NCBI GenBank assembly: GCA_041071465.1
Contig: CP163498.1
Coordinates: 5,164,001-5,228,000, forward strand
Reading direction: 5' to 3'
From: Pseudomonas putida
GTDB lineage: Bacteria; Pseudomonadota; Gammaproteobacteria; Pseudomonadales; Pseudomonadaceae
DNA length: 64,000 bases
Numbering within the stretch: the first letter of the stretch is position 1; each line of letters starts with the position of its first letter. Positions 27,739 through 36,749 of the stretch are shown here, piece by piece. The notes under the pieces were generated by a model. That model saw only the letters and a list, made by a program, of their open reading frames with translations, made no database searches and had not been told where the DNA came from. The translations under genes were made by a program, and so were the position numbers.

Positions 27739-28512
27739 ATGCCGCGATATCTCGCTGTGCAGGCGCCCGAACACGGCGTTCAGCTCATTACCTTGCAACG
27801 GCCCGAGGCCTTGAATGCCCTGTGCACCGAGCTACTGGCAGAACTGGCTGCTGCGTTACAGGCAGCCGCTGGCGACGAACAGATCGGCGCTGTTGTGATT
27901 ACCGGCAGCGCCAAGGCATTCGCTGCAGGTGCCGACATCCGGGAAATGGCCGAGCGTGACCTGGTCGGCATACTCAATGATCCGCGCGTAGCCCACTGGC
28001 AAAGCATCGCGGCATTCACCAAGCCACTGATTGCCGCTGTCAATGGTTACGCCTTGGGTGGCGGTTGCGAACTGGTGATGTGCGCCGACATCGTCATCGC
28101 TGGCACCGATGCCCGCTTCGGCCAGCCAGAAATCAACCTCGGCATCATTCCCGGTGCCGGCGGCACCCAGCGCCTGTTGCGTGCCGTCGGTAAGCCGCTG
28201 GCCATGCAGATGGTTCTGACCGGTGAAGCAATCACCGCTCGCCACGCCCAGCAGGCGGGCCTTGTCAGCGAAATTTCCCAGCCCGAACTTACCGTCGAGC
28301 GCGCCATGCAGGTCGCCCGCAGCATCGCTGCCAAGGCGCCGCTTGCCGTGCGCCTGGCCAAGGAGGCGCTCCTGAAGGCCGGTGATACCGACCTGGCCAG
28401 TGGCCTGCGCTTCGAACGCCATGCGTTCACCTTGCTGGCCGGTACCGCCGACCGGGACGAAGGCATCCGGGCCTTTCAGGAAAAGCGCCAGGCTCGTTTC
28501 CAGGGCCGCTAA
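27739..28512 (+). CDS. paaF: 2,3-dehydroadipyl-CoA hydratase PaaF
   Basis: A 257-residue crotonase-fold enoyl-CoA hydratase that converts 2,3-dehydroadipyl-CoA to 3-hydroxyadipyl-CoA. The oxyanion-hole segments are visible in GSAKAFAAGADIREM and NGYALGGGCELVMCAD; both catalytic glutamates of true hydratases are in place (GGGCELVM and GQPEINLGIIPG). ATG 27739 follows AGAGGAA; the frame upstream is leader sequence. First gene of the paaFGHIJK operon, 34 bases ahead of paaG. Confidence 0.93.
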   Translation: MPRYLAVQAPEHGVQLITLQRPEALNALCTELLAELAAALQAAAGDEQIGAVVITGSAKAFAAGADIREMAERDLVGILNDPRVAHWQSIAAFTKPLIAAVNGYALGGGCELVMCADIVIAGTDARFGQPEINLGIIPGAGGTQRLLRAVGKPLAMQMVLTGEAITARHAQQAGLVSEISQPELTVERAMQVARSIAAKAPLAVRLAKEALLKAGDTDLASGLRFERHAFTLLAGTADRDEGIRAFQEKRQARFQGR

Positions 28513-28546
28513 ACATCATTCCCTCGACTGACGGAGCGAGTCTGTC

Positions 28547-29338
28547 ATGACTTTCCAGCACATCCTGTTTTCCATCGAGGACGGCGTTGCCCTCCTTTCA
28601 TTGAACCGCCCCGAGCAACTGAACAGCTTTAACACCGCCATGCACATGGAAGTGCGCGAAGCACTCAAGCAAGTACGCCAGAGCAGTGAAGCGCGGGTGC
28701 TGTTGCTGACGGCTGAAGGCCGGGGCTTCTGCGCCGGCCAGGACCTGTCCGACCGCAACGTTGCCCCCGGCGCCGAAATACCGGACCTGGGCGAGTCGAT
28801 CGACAAGTTCTACAACCCGCTGGTGCGCACCCTGCGCGACCTGCCGCTGCCAGTGATCTGTGCGGTCAACGGCGTGGCTGCCGGCGCTGGCGCAAATATC
28901 CCGCTGGCCTGCGATCTGGTGCTGGCCGCCCGCTCCGCCAGCTTCATCCAGGCCTTCTGCAAGATCGGCCTGGTGCCGGACTCTGGCGGCACCTGGCTGC
29001 TGCCGCGCCTGGTTGGCATGGCGCGGGCCAAGGCCCTGGCCATGCTGGGTGAGCGCCTTGGCGCCGAGCAGGCCCAGCAATGGGGGCTGATCCACCGGGT
29101 GGTGGATGATGCCGCACTGCGAGACGAAGCCCTCGCCCTCGCCCGCCAGCTCGCCACCCAGCCCACCTACGGCCTGGCCCTGATCAAGCGCAGCCTCAAT
29201 GCCAGTTTCGATAATGGGTTTGACGAGCAGCTGGAGCTGGAGCGCGACCTGCAGCGCCTGGCCGGGCGCAGCGAGGACTACCGCGAAGGCGTGAGTGCCT
29301 TCATGAACAAGCGCACGCCAGTTTTCAAGGGGCGCTGA
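28547..29338 (+). CDS. paaG: 1,2-epoxyphenylacetyl-CoA isomerase PaaG
   Basis: A 263-residue crotonase-fold isomerase. It turns the ring epoxide made by PaaABCE into 2-oxepin-2(3H)-ylideneacetyl-CoA and also isomerises the later 3,4-dehydroadipyl-CoA. Family marks are EGRGFCAGQDLSDRN, NGVAAGAGANIPLACD and FCKIGLVPDSGGTWLLPRLV, the last with the Asp that replaces the second hydratase Glu. Length and motifs are normal. It ends two bases before paaH. Confidence 0.93.
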   Translation: MTFQHILFSIEDGVALLSLNRPEQLNSFNTAMHMEVREALKQVRQSSEARVLLLTAEGRGFCAGQDLSDRNVAPGAEIPDLGESIDKFYNPLVRTLRDLPLPVICAVNGVAAGAGANIPLACDLVLAARSASFIQAFCKIGLVPDSGGTWLLPRLVGMARAKALAMLGERLGAEQAQQWGLIHRVVDDAALRDEALALARQLATQPTYGLALIKRSLNASFDNGFDEQLELERDLQRLAGRSEDYREGVSAFMNKRTPVFKGR

Positions 29339-29340
29339 AC

Positions 29341-30858
29341 ATGAGCGCACTCGCAAGCAATGTGCAGGTGGCGGTGATCGGTGCCGGTGCCATGGGCGCC
29401 GGTATCGCCCAGGTGGCGGCCCAGGCCGGCCACCCAGTGAAGCTCTATGACAACCGCCCGGGGGCAGCTGCCCAGGCAGTGGCGGGTATTGATCGGCAGC
29501 TGGCCCGGCAAGTGGAAAAGGGCAAGCTGCAGGCCGTTGAACGGGAAGCGATCAGCGCCCGTCTGTGCCCGGTCGATACGCTCGAAGCTCTGGCCGATGC
29601 CGGCCTGGTGATTGAAGCCATCGTCGAAAACCTGCAGGTGAAACAGGCGCTGTTCAGTCAGCTCGAAACCCTGTGCGGCGCCGACTGCATTCTTGCCAGC
29701 AACACGTCGTCGCTGTCCATCACCAGCCTTGCTGCCGGTCTTGAGCGCCCGCAGCACGTGGTCGGCATGCACTTCTTCAACCCTGCTCCATTGATGGCGC
29801 TGGTCGAAGTGGTGTCTGGCCTGGCAACCGCCCCGACAGTTGCCGCATGCATCTATGCCACTGCCCAGGCCTGGGGCAAACAGCCGGTGCACACGCGCTC
29901 TACACCGGGGTTTATCGTCAACCGCGTGGCGCGGCCGTTTTATGCCGAAAGCCTGCGCCTGTTGCAAGAAGGTGCCGCCGATTGCGCCAGCCTCGATGCG
30001 CTGCTGCGCGAGGCCGGGGGCTTCCGCATGGGGGCGTTCGAACTCACCACCCTGATCGGCCACGACGTCAATTACGCTGTCACTTGCTCGGTTTTCGATG
30101 CGTTCTATGGTGATTTCCGCTTCCAGCCATCACTGGTGCAGAAAGAACTGGTGGACGCCGGTCGCCTTGGGCGCAAGACCGGCCAGGGCTTCTATAGCTA
30201 TGCCGAGGGCGCCGAACGCCCCCAGCCTGCCGAACTGCACAGCCTCGCCATTGCAGGTGCCTGCGTTGTCGAGGGCTGCCTGGGCGTGATGCAACCGCTG
30301 GCCGAACGCCTGCGCCAAAGCGGCATTGCCGTGACCCAGCGCGCCGGCAGCGGCCTGATCCAGGTGGGCGATGCCACCCTGGCCCTGTCCGACGGCCGTT
30401 TGGCCAGCCAACGCGCCCGTGAAGACGGCCTGCGTAACCTGGTGCTGCTCGACCTGGCGCTGGACTACGGCAGCGCCACGCGTATCGCCATTAGCTGGTC
30501 GGCCGATACCAGCGAAAGTGCCCGCGACCAAGCCGTTGCCCTGCTGCAGCGCGCAGGCCTTAAAGTGACCGGCGTCGCCGACCTGCCAGGCCTGGTGGTA
30601 CTGCGCACCGTCGCGATGCTCGCCAACGAAGCCGCCGATGCCGTGTTGCAGGGTGTCGGCAGCGCTGCCGACATCGACCTGGCCATGCGCGCCGGCGTCA
30701 ATTACCCCTGCGGCCCTCTGGCCTGGGCCGCGAACATCGGTATTGGCCACACCCTGCGCGTACTGGACAACCTGCAACGCAGCTATGGCGAGAGTCGCTA
30801 CCGCCCTTCCCTGCTGTTGCGCCGCTGCGAAGCCAAAGGAGGCACCCTGCATGACTGA
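29341..30858 (+). CDS. paaH: 3-hydroxyadipyl-CoA dehydrogenase PaaH
   Basis: A 505-residue NAD-dependent 3-hydroxyacyl-CoA dehydrogenase that oxidises (3S)-hydroxyadipyl-CoA to 3-oxoadipyl-CoA. The Rossmann motif VIGAGAMGAGIAQVAAQAGH is at residues 12-31. The catalytic His lies in VVGMHFFNPAP, followed by FIVNRVARP. A second, degenerate dehydrogenase C-terminal domain (GVNYPCGPLAWAANIG) gives the long PaaH-type length rather than the 280-residue short form. The stop overlaps the paaI start by eight bases. Confidence 0.93.
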   Translation: MSALASNVQVAVIGAGAMGAGIAQVAAQAGHPVKLYDNRPGAAAQAVAGIDRQLARQVEKGKLQAVEREAISARLCPVDTLEALADAGLVIEAIVENLQVKQALFSQLETLCGADCILASNTSSLSITSLAAGLERPQHVVGMHFFNPAPLMALVEVVSGLATAPTVAACIYATAQAWGKQPVHTRSTPGFIVNRVARPFYAESLRLLQEGAADCASLDALLREAGGFRMGAFELTTLIGHDVNYAVTCSVFDAFYGDFRFQPSLVQKELVDAGRLGRKTGQGFYSYAEGAERPQPAELHSLAIAGACVVEGCLGVMQPLAERLRQSGIAVTQRAGSGLIQVGDATLALSDGRLASQRAREDGLRNLVLLDLALDYGSATRIAISWSADTSESARDQAVALLQRAGLKVTGVADLPGLVVLRTVAMLANEAADAVLQGVGSAADIDLAMRAGVNYPCGPLAWAANIGIGHTLRVLDNLQRSYGESRYRPSLLLRRCEAKGGTLHD

Positions 30859-31291
30859 AGTGGAACTGGCACAAGCCTGTGCCGACGCCATGTACGCCCG
30901 CGACCAGGCCACTCAGGGCCTGGGCATCAGCCTGTTGGATGCCGGGCCGGGCCGGGCCAGCCTGCGCATGCCGGTACGTGCCGACATGATTCAGGGCCAT
31001 GGCACCTGTCATGGTGGCTTCCTGTTCGCCTTGGCCGATTCGGCGTTTGCCTTCGCCTGCAACAGCTACGACCAAGCCACCGTGGCGCTGGGCTGCAGCA
31101 TCGACTACCTGGCCCCGGCATTGCGCGATGACGTGCTCACCGCTCACGCCAGCGAAGTCAGCCGCAAAGGCCGTACCGGCCTGTACGACGTGCGCATCGA
31201 CAACCAGCGCGGTGAGCTGGTGGCGATGTTCCATGGCAAATCCTACAAAGTGCGCGGCACCGTGCTGGCGCAGGAGACGCAAGATGACTGA
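30851..31291 (+). CDS. paaI: Hydroxyphenylacetyl-CoA thioesterase PaaI
   Basis: A 146-residue hot-dog-fold acyl-CoA thioesterase. The motif [20 protein letters not shown] includes the catalytic Asp and the His-Gly-Gly turn typical of PaaI. It is thought to release CoA from dead-end ring-hydroxylated intermediates. ATG 30851 begins in the last codons of paaH (ATGACTGA), with GGAGGC upstream. The same eight-base overlap recurs at its own end with paaJ. Confidence 0.92.
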   Translation: MTEVELAQACADAMYARDQATQGLGISLLDAGPGRASLRMPVRADMIQGHGTCHGGFLFALADSAFAFACNSYDQATVALGCSIDYLAPALRDDVLTAHASEVSRKGRTGLYDVRIDNQRGELVAMFHGKSYKVRGTVLAQETQDD

Positions 31292-32504
31292 ACCGACCCT
31301 CGCCGATGCCTTGATCATCGACGCCGTGCGCACCCCCATTGGCCGCTATGCCGGCGCCTTGAGCAGCGTTCGCGCCGACGACCTCGCGGCCGTCCCGCTC
31401 AAGGCGTTGATCCAGCGCCACCCCGAACTGGACTGGAAGGCCGTTGATGACGTGATCCTCGGGTGCGCCAACCAGGCAGGCGAAGACAACCGCAACGTGG
31501 CCCACATGGCCAGCCTGCTGGCCGGGCTACCGCTCGAAGTGCCGGGGACTACCATCAACCGCCTGTGCGGTTCTGGCCTGGATGCCATCGGCAATGCGGC
31601 CCGCGCCCTGCGCTGTGGTGAGGCCGGGCTGATGCTGGCTGGCGGCGTGGAGTCGATGTCGCGTGCGCCGTTTGTAATGGGCAAGTCGGAACAGGCATTC
31701 GGTCGCACGGCGGAACTGTTCGACACCACCATCGGCTGGCGTTTCGTCAACACACGGATGAAGGCCGCCTACGGTACCGATTCGATGCCGGAAACTGCCG
31801 AGAACGTGGCTGAGCAGTTTGGTATTTCCCGCGCCGACCAGGATGTTTTCGCCCTGCGCAGCCAGCACAAGGCTGCCGCAGCGCAGGCCCGAGGTCGCCT
31901 GGCCCGGGAAATCGTGCCGGTCGAGATTGCGCAGCGCAAAGGCCCGGCCAAAGTGGTCGAGCATGACGAGCACCCACGCGGCGACACGACGCTGGAGCAG
32001 TTGGCCAAGCTGGGTACTCCATTCCGAGAGGGGGGGAGCGTAACCGCCGGCAATGCCTCAGGGGTCAATGACGGCGCCTGCGCCCTGCTACTGGCCAGCA
32101 GCGACGCTGCCCGCCTGCATGGTCTGAAAGCGCGCGGTCGCATCCTCGGCATGGCCGTGGCCGGGGTTGAGCCGCGGCTGATGGGCATCGGCCCGGTGCC
32201 GGCAACCCGCAAGGTACTTGAAATGACTGGGTTGTCGCTGGCTGACCTGGATGTCATCGAGCTCAACGAGGCCTTCGCCGCACAAGGTCTGGCCGTGTTG
32301 CGCGAGCTAGGCCTCACTGACGACGACGCGCGGGTCAACCGCAACGGTGGCGCGATTGCCCTGGGCCATCCGCTGGGCATGAGCGGTGCGCGGCTGGTGA
32401 CCACGGCGCTGCACGAGCTGGAAGAGACGGGCGGTCGTTACGCCTTGTGCACCATGTGCATCGGCGTTGGCCAGGGCATTGCCATGGTCATCGAGCGCCT
32501 CTGA
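31284..32504 (+). CDS. paaJ: 3-oxoadipyl-CoA thiolase PaaJ
   Basis: A 406-residue thiolase that cleaves 3-oxoadipyl-CoA into succinyl-CoA and acetyl-CoA, and probably also the C8 intermediate 3-oxo-5,6-dehydrosuberyl-CoA. The nucleophile is Cys95 (INRLCGSG). The other catalytic groups are in [18 protein letters not shown] and CIGVGQG. Length is normal for PaaJ/PcaF. It overlaps paaI by eight bases and is followed after 121 bases by paaK. Confidence 0.93.
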   Translation: MTEPTLADALIIDAVRTPIGRYAGALSSVRADDLAAVPLKALIQRHPELDWKAVDDVILGCANQAGEDNRNVAHMASLLAGLPLEVPGTTINRLCGSGLDAIGNAARALRCGEAGLMLAGGVESMSRAPFVMGKSEQAFGRTAELFDTTIGWRFVNTRMKAAYGTDSMPETAENVAEQFGISRADQDVFALRSQHKAAAAQARGRLAREIVPVEIAQRKGPAKVVEHDEHPRGDTTLEQLAKLGTPFREGGSVTAGNASGVNDGACALLLASSDAARLHGLKARGRILGMAVAGVEPRLMGIGPVPATRKVLEMTGLSLADLDVIELNEAFAAQGLAVLRELGLTDDDARVNRNGGAIALGHPLGMSGARLVTTALHELEETGGRYALCTMCIGVGQGIAMVIERL

Positions 32505-32604
32505 GCGGTTCACACCATCCGCCTGTTACCGAACTGAACGCAGCCGTATATGCTGCCTCCATGACACTCACCGCGCGGCCTGCAACCGCAGGCGCGCGGC
32601 GTAC

Positions 32605-32612
32605 AAGAACAA
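32605..32612 (+). promoter_or_regulatory. Candidate Crc/Hfq site (AANAANAA) before paaK
   Basis: AAGAACAA matches the catabolite-activity motif recognised in mRNA by the Hfq-Crc complex in Pseudomonas. It lies directly before the Shine-Dalgarno region and 13 bases before the paaK ATG, where binding would block initiation. The motif is short and can occur by chance. Confidence 0.35.
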
Positions 32613-32625
32613 TTCGAGTGAAGCC

Positions 32626-33945
32626 ATGAATATGTACCATGATGCCGATCGTGCCCTGCTGGACCCGATGGAAACCGCCAGCGTCGACGCCCTGCGCCAG
32701 CATCAGCTGGAGCGTTTGCGCTGGAGCCTGAAGCACGCCTATGACAACGTGCCGCTGTACCGTCAGCGCTTTGCCGAGTGCGGCGCCCACCCCGATGACC
32801 TCAAGTGCCTTGAAGATCTGGCGAAGTTCCCCTTCACCGGCAAGAACGACCTGCGCGACAACTACCCCTACGGCATGTTCGCAGTGCCGCAGGAAGACGT
32901 GGTGCGCTTGCATGCTTCCAGTGGCACCACTGGCAAGCCGACGGTGGTCGGCTACACCCAGAACGACATCGACACCTGGGCCAATGTGGTCGCCCGCTCG
33001 ATCCGTGCCGGTGGCGGGCGCAAAGGCGACAAGGTGCATGTTTCCTACGGCTATGGCCTGTTCACCGGTGGGCTTGGTGCGCACTACGGCGCCGAGCGCC
33101 TGGGCTGTACAGTCATCCCCATGTCCGGCGGCCAGACCGAGAAGCAGGTGCAGCTGATTCGCGACTTCCAGCCCGATATCATCATGGTCACCCCATCCTA
33201 CATGCTCAACCTGGCCGACGAGATCGAGCGCCAGGGCATCGACCCGCACGACCTCAAGCTGCGCCTGGGCATTTTCGGTGCCGAGCCCTGGACCGATGAA
33301 CTGCGCCGCTCGATCGAGCAGCGTCTGGGTATCAACGCCCTCGATATCTATGGCTTGTCGGAGATCATGGGCCCAGGGGTGGCGATGGAATGCATCGAGA
33401 CCAAGGACGGCCCGACCATCTGGGAAGACCACTTCTACCCCGAAATCATCGACCCAGTCACCGGCGAAGTGTTGCCGGACGGCCAGCTGGGCGAGCTGGT
33501 GTTTACCTCACTGAGCAAGGAAGCGCTGCCGATGGTGCGCTACCGCACCCGTGACCTTACCCGTCTGCTGCCCGGCACCGCCCGGCCCATGCGCAGAATC
33601 GGCAAGATCACCGGCCGCAGTGACGACATGCTGATCATTCGCGGGGTCAACGTGTTCCCCACGCAGATCGAGGAGCAGGTATTAAAAATAAAACAGCTTT
33701 CAGAGCTTTATGAGATTCATCTGTATCGCAATGGCAACCTGGACAGTGTCGAGGTGCATGTGGAGTTGCGTGCGGAGTGCCAGCACCTCGATGAAGGCCA
33801 GCGCAAGCTGGTTATCGGGGAATTGAGCAAACAGATCAAGACCTACATCGGCATCAGCACCCAGGTGCACCTGCAACCCTGCGGCACGCTCAAGCGCTCA
33901 GAAGGCAAGGCGTGCCACGTGTTCGACAAACGGTTGGCCAGCTGA
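32626..33945 (+). CDS. paaK: Phenylacetate-CoA ligase PaaK
   Basis: A 439-residue adenylate-forming enzyme that activates phenylacetate with ATP and CoA, the entry step of the pathway and the source of the PaaX inducer. Motifs: P-loop-like HASSGTTGKPTVVGYTQ, IYGLSEIMGPGV (A5 region) and RSDDMLIIRGVNVFPTQIEE at the hinge and C-terminal domain. The Lys in TLKRSEGKA near the end is the likely adenylation Lys. ATG 32626 is preceded by GAGTGAAG; frames upstream are noncoding. Last gene before the terminator at 33966. Confidence 0.93.
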   Translation: MNMYHDADRALLDPMETASVDALRQHQLERLRWSLKHAYDNVPLYRQRFAECGAHPDDLKCLEDLAKFPFTGKNDLRDNYPYGMFAVPQEDVVRLHASSGTTGKPTVVGYTQNDIDTWANVVARSIRAGGGRKGDKVHVSYGYGLFTGGLGAHYGAERLGCTVIPMSGGQTEKQVQLIRDFQPDIIMVTPSYMLNLADEIERQGIDPHDLKLRLGIFGAEPWTDELRRSIEQRLGINALDIYGLSEIMGPGVAMECIETKDGPTIWEDHFYPEIIDPVTGEVLPDGQLGELVFTSLSKEALPMVRYRTRDLTRLLPGTARPMRRIGKITGRSDDMLIIRGVNVFPTQIEEQVLKIKQLSELYEIHLYRNGNLDSVEVHVELRAECQHLDEGQRKLVIGELSKQIKTYIGISTQVHLQPCGTLKRSEGKACHVFDKRLAS

Positions 33946-33965
33946 GTCATTCGGCTGCCTTTTCG

Positions 33966-33993
33966 GCCCCGGCATGGTCCGGGGCTTTTTTTT
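33966..33993 (+). terminator. Rho-independent terminator after paaK
   Basis: GCCCCGG and CCGGGGC pair around six loop bases and are followed by eight or nine T residues. It closes the paaFGHIJK unit, so paaA must have its own promoter, as is also seen. Confidence 0.9.
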
Positions 33994-33999
33994 GCCTGT

Positions 34000-34041
34000 T
34001 GGAGCGGCCTTGCGTCGCGATTGGCCTGCAAGGCAGCCCCC
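34000..34041. repeat. REP-like element
   Basis: TTGGAGCGGCCTTGCGTCGC and the following GGCCTGCAAGGCAGCCCC resemble the extragenic palindromic repeats that are frequent in P. putida. A single copy is present here, between the paaK terminator and the paaA promoter. Confidence 0.5.
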
Positions 34042-34091
34042 GTCGGTGGGCAATGTGATACACAAATCTTATTCGATACATATAAAACTGT

Positions 34092-34120
34092 TTGACGTTA
34101 TGTTTTGTATCGCTTACAAA
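34092..34120 (+). promoter_or_regulatory. paaA promoter with candidate PaaX operator
   Basis: TTGACG (34092-34097) and TACAAA (34115-34120) are 17 bases apart. TTTTGTATCGCTTACAAA, 34103-34120, fills the spacer and covers the -10 box. It shares TGTATCGC-TA with the palindrome in the paaF promoter and has TTTGTA/TACAAA half sites. GATACA occurs twice upstream, at about 34057 and 34075. The arrangement predicts repression of paaABCDE by PaaX. Confidence 0.55.
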
Positions 34121-34150
34121 TGACTCATGCCTCAGCAGGAGTCTGAACTC

Positions 34151-35140
34151 ATGTACGCACAGCTAGTGGAAACCGGAGTCAAGCGCGTCAAATCGCTGGA
34201 AGAAATGTCCCCCGAGGAGCGCAACTTCCAGGAAAAGATCGACGCCGAAATCAAGATCGAAGCCAAGAACTGGATGCCCGAGGCCTACCGCCAAACCCTC
34301 ATCCGGCAGATCTCCCAGCACGCCCACTCGGAAATCGTCGGCATGCTGCCCGAAGGCAACTGGGTCACCCGCGCCCCCAGCCTCAAGCGCAAGCTGCAGT
34401 TGATGGCCAAGATCCAGGACGAAGCCGGCCACGGCCTGTACCTGTACAGCGCCATGGAAACCCTGGGTGCCGACCGCGACGAAGAAGTGGCCAAGCTGCA
34501 CAGCGGCAAGGCCAAGTATTCAAGCATCTTCAACTACCCCACCCTCAGCTGGGCCGACATGGGCGCAGTGGGCTGGCTGGTAGATGGCGCGGCCATCGTC
34601 AACCAGGTGGTGCTGCAACGCACCTCCTACGGCCCCTACTCCCGCGCCATGATCCGTATCTGCAAGGAAGAGAGCTTCCACCAGCGCCAGGGCTACGAAA
34701 TGCTCCTGACCATGATGCGTCATGGCACCCAGGCCCAGAAGGACATGGTCCAGGACGCCATCAACCGCCTGTGGTGGCCTGCGCTGATGATGTTCGGCCC
34801 CAGCGACGAACACTCGCCCAACAGCGCCCAGTCGATGGCCTGGAAGATCAAGCGCCAGACCAACGACGAGCTGCGCCAGCGTTTCATCGACCAGACCGTG
34901 CCACAGCTCGAGCTACTTGGCTGCACTGCCCCGGACCCTGAGCTGAAGTGGAACGCCGAACGCGGCCATTACGACTTCGGCGAAATCCAGTGGGACGAAT
35001 TCTACGAAGTGATCAAGGGCAATGGCCCGTGCAACCTGGAACGTGTCGCCACTCGGCGCAACGCCATCGAGAGCGGTGCCTGGGTACGCGAGGCCGCCGT
35101 GGCCTACGCGCGCAAGCAACAGAACAAGAACGCCGCCTGA
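34151..35140 (+). CDS. paaA: Phenylacetyl-CoA 1,2-epoxidase catalytic subunit PaaA
   Basis: A 329-residue bacterial multicomponent monooxygenase subunit holding the diiron centre. Iron ligands fit Glu61, Glu91 and His94 (DEAGHG) in the first helix pair and Glu173 and His177 (KEESFHQ) in the second. With PaaB, PaaC and the reductase PaaE it inserts one oxygen atom into the aromatic ring of phenylacetyl-CoA. ATG 34151 follows CAGGAGTC; an upstream ATG at 34127 would precede the ribosome binding site. First gene of paaABCDE. Confidence 0.95.
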   Translation: MYAQLVETGVKRVKSLEEMSPEERNFQEKIDAEIKIEAKNWMPEAYRQTLIRQISQHAHSEIVGMLPEGNWVTRAPSLKRKLQLMAKIQDEAGHGLYLYSAMETLGADRDEEVAKLHSGKAKYSSIFNYPTLSWADMGAVGWLVDGAAIVNQVVLQRTSYGPYSRAMIRICKEESFHQRQGYEMLLTMMRHGTQAQKDMVQDAINRLWWPALMMFGPSDEHSPNSAQSMAWKIKRQTNDELRQRFIDQTVPQLELLGCTAPDPELKWNAERGHYDFGEIQWDEFYEVIKGNGPCNLERVATRRNAIESGAWVREAAVAYARKQQNKNAA

Positions 35141-35165
35141 GCGGCGATTGATGCGGAGATCGAAA

Positions 35166-35447
35166 ATGTCTGTCTGGACCCTCTACGAAGTGTTCGTGCG
35201 CAGCAAGCACGGCCTTAACCACAAGCATGTCGGCAGCGTGCACGCTGCCGATGCCGCCATGGCCATCGAGAACGCCCGCGAGCTGTACACCCGCCGCAGC
35301 GAAGGCGTGAGCCTGTGGGTGGTGCCTTCGGCGCTGATCACCGCCTCCTCCCCCGACGAGAAAGACCCGCTGTTCGCCCCCTCGGACGATAAGGTCTATC
35401 GCCATGCCAGCTTCTATGAGCTGCCCGACGAAGTCGGACACATGTGA
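35166..35447 (+). CDS. paaB: Phenylacetyl-CoA epoxidase subunit PaaB
   Basis: A 93-residue small subunit (MSVWTLYEVFVRSKHGLNHK, then VYRHASFYELP) that bridges PaaAC heterodimers in the epoxidase complex. It has no cofactor residues. Length is normal. It lies 25 bases after paaA and ends eight bases before the paaC ATG. Confidence 0.93.
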   Translation: MSVWTLYEVFVRSKHGLNHKHVGSVHAADAAMAIENARELYTRRSEGVSLWVVPSALITASSPDEKDPLFAPSDDKVYRHASFYELPDEVGHM

Positions 35448-35455
35448 GGTTGGCC

Positions 35456-36214
35456 ATGCATAAAGAAGCCCTTATTCCTTACCTGCTGCTGCTCGGCGAC
35501 AGTGCCCTGGTGCAGGGCCAGCGCCTTTGCGAATGGTGTGGCCGTGCGCCTGCCATCGAAGAAGAGCTGGCCTTGATGAACGTCGGCCTCGACCTGGTCG
35601 GGCAGGCGCGCAACTGGCTGGAGTATGCCGCCGAGCTGCTCGATGACGGCCGTGATGCCGATGCCCTGGCTTTGCGCCGTGACGAGCGCGCCTACCGCAA
35701 CCTGCTGCTGGTCGAGCAACCCAACGGCGACTTTGCCGTGACCATGACCAAGCAGTTTCTCTACGACGCCTGGCACTTCGCCGTGCTTCAGGGGCTGGTC
35801 GAGTCCAGCGATGCGCGTGTCGCCGGCATCGCCGCCAAGGCCCTGAAGGAAGTCACCTACCACTTGCGCCGCTCCAGCGAGTGGGTACAACGCCTGGGTG
35901 ATGGCACCGAAGAAAGCCGCCAGCGCATGCTCGCCGCTATCCCGTCACTGTGGCGTTTCACTGTCGAACTCACGACCGGCAGCGACAACGAAGTGCATTT
36001 GGCCGAAGCCGGTATCGGCGCCAACCCTGCCGCTGTCGGTGCCGCCTGGCTCCAACAGGTCACAACGACCTTCACTTCGGTCGAGCTGCCGCTGCCCAAG
36101 GCCGCCAGCCATTTCTACCTGGATGGCCGCAAAGGGCTGCACACCGAGCACTTGGGCCTGCTGCTGGCCGAGATGCAGTTCCTGCCAAGGGCCTACCCCG
36201 ATGCAACCTGGTGA
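35456..36214 (+). CDS. paaC: Phenylacetyl-CoA epoxidase structural subunit PaaC
   Basis: A 252-residue ferritin-like subunit that pairs with PaaA. It keeps the four-helix fold (NVGLDLVGQARNWLEYAAEL and TYHLRRSSEWVQRLGDG) but, as usual for PaaC, not the complete set of iron ligands. ATG 35456 follows GAGG at six bases; a GTG at 35444 is less likely. It overlaps paaD by 14 bases. Confidence 0.93.
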   Translation: MHKEALIPYLLLLGDSALVQGQRLCEWCGRAPAIEEELALMNVGLDLVGQARNWLEYAAELLDDGRDADALALRRDERAYRNLLLVEQPNGDFAVTMTKQFLYDAWHFAVLQGLVESSDARVAGIAAKALKEVTYHLRRSSEWVQRLGDGTEESRQRMLAAIPSLWRFTVELTTGSDNEVHLAEAGIGANPAAVGAAWLQQVTTTFTSVELPLPKAASHFYLDGRKGLHTEHLGLLLAEMQFLPRAYPDATW

Positions 36215-36734
36215 GCTGATTGCCGGCGACCGCGGTGCGCGGGCGCTGCAAGGGGGCGACCTGGCACGCGCCTGGGCGGTATTGGGCCAGGTCATGGACC
36301 CGGAAGTCCCGGTGGTCAGCGTGGTCGACCTAGGGATCGTGCGCGACCTCGACTGGCGGGCCGGCCACCTGCACCTGGTGGTCACCCCGACCTACTCCGG
36401 TTGCCCGGCCACCGAGGTGATCGAGGGTGATATCCGCCAGGCGCTGGAGCAGGCCGGTTTCGCCGCACCAGCGCTTGAGCGCCGGCTGACCCCGGCCTGG
36501 AGCACTGACTGGATCACCGAGCTGGGCCGCGAGCGCCTGCGTGCTTATGGCATCGCACCGCCGCAAGGCAGCGCCAGCAAACGCAGCCTGCTTGGCGAAG
36601 CGCCTCAGGTGTGCTGCCCGCAATGCGGCAGCACCCATACCGAATTGCTCAGCCAGTTCGGTTCCACGGCCTGCAAGGCGCTTTACCGCTGCCGCGAGTG
36701 CCTGGAGCCGTTCGACTATTTCAAATGCATTTGA
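36201..36734 (+). CDS. paaD: PaaD, iron-sulfur/diiron maturation protein
   Basis: A 177-residue MIP18/DUF59-family protein. The DUF59 core is EVPVVSVVDLGIVRDL with TYSGCPATEVIEGDI, including the conserved Cys. A C-terminal zinc-ribbon-like extension has Cys pairs in VCCPQCGS and YRCRECLEPFDYFKC. PaaD is needed for an active epoxidase, probably for cofactor assembly on PaaE or PaaA. The start inside paaC indicates translational coupling. Confidence 0.92.
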   Translation: MQPGELIAGDRGARALQGGDLARAWAVLGQVMDPEVPVVSVVDLGIVRDLDWRAGHLHLVVTPTYSGCPATEVIEGDIRQALEQAGFAAPALERRLTPAWSTDWITELGRERLRAYGIAPPQGSASKRSLLGEAPQVCCPQCGSTHTELLSQFGSTACKALYRCRECLEPFDYFKCI

Positions 36735-36749
36735 GCCGTGGAGAACGCC

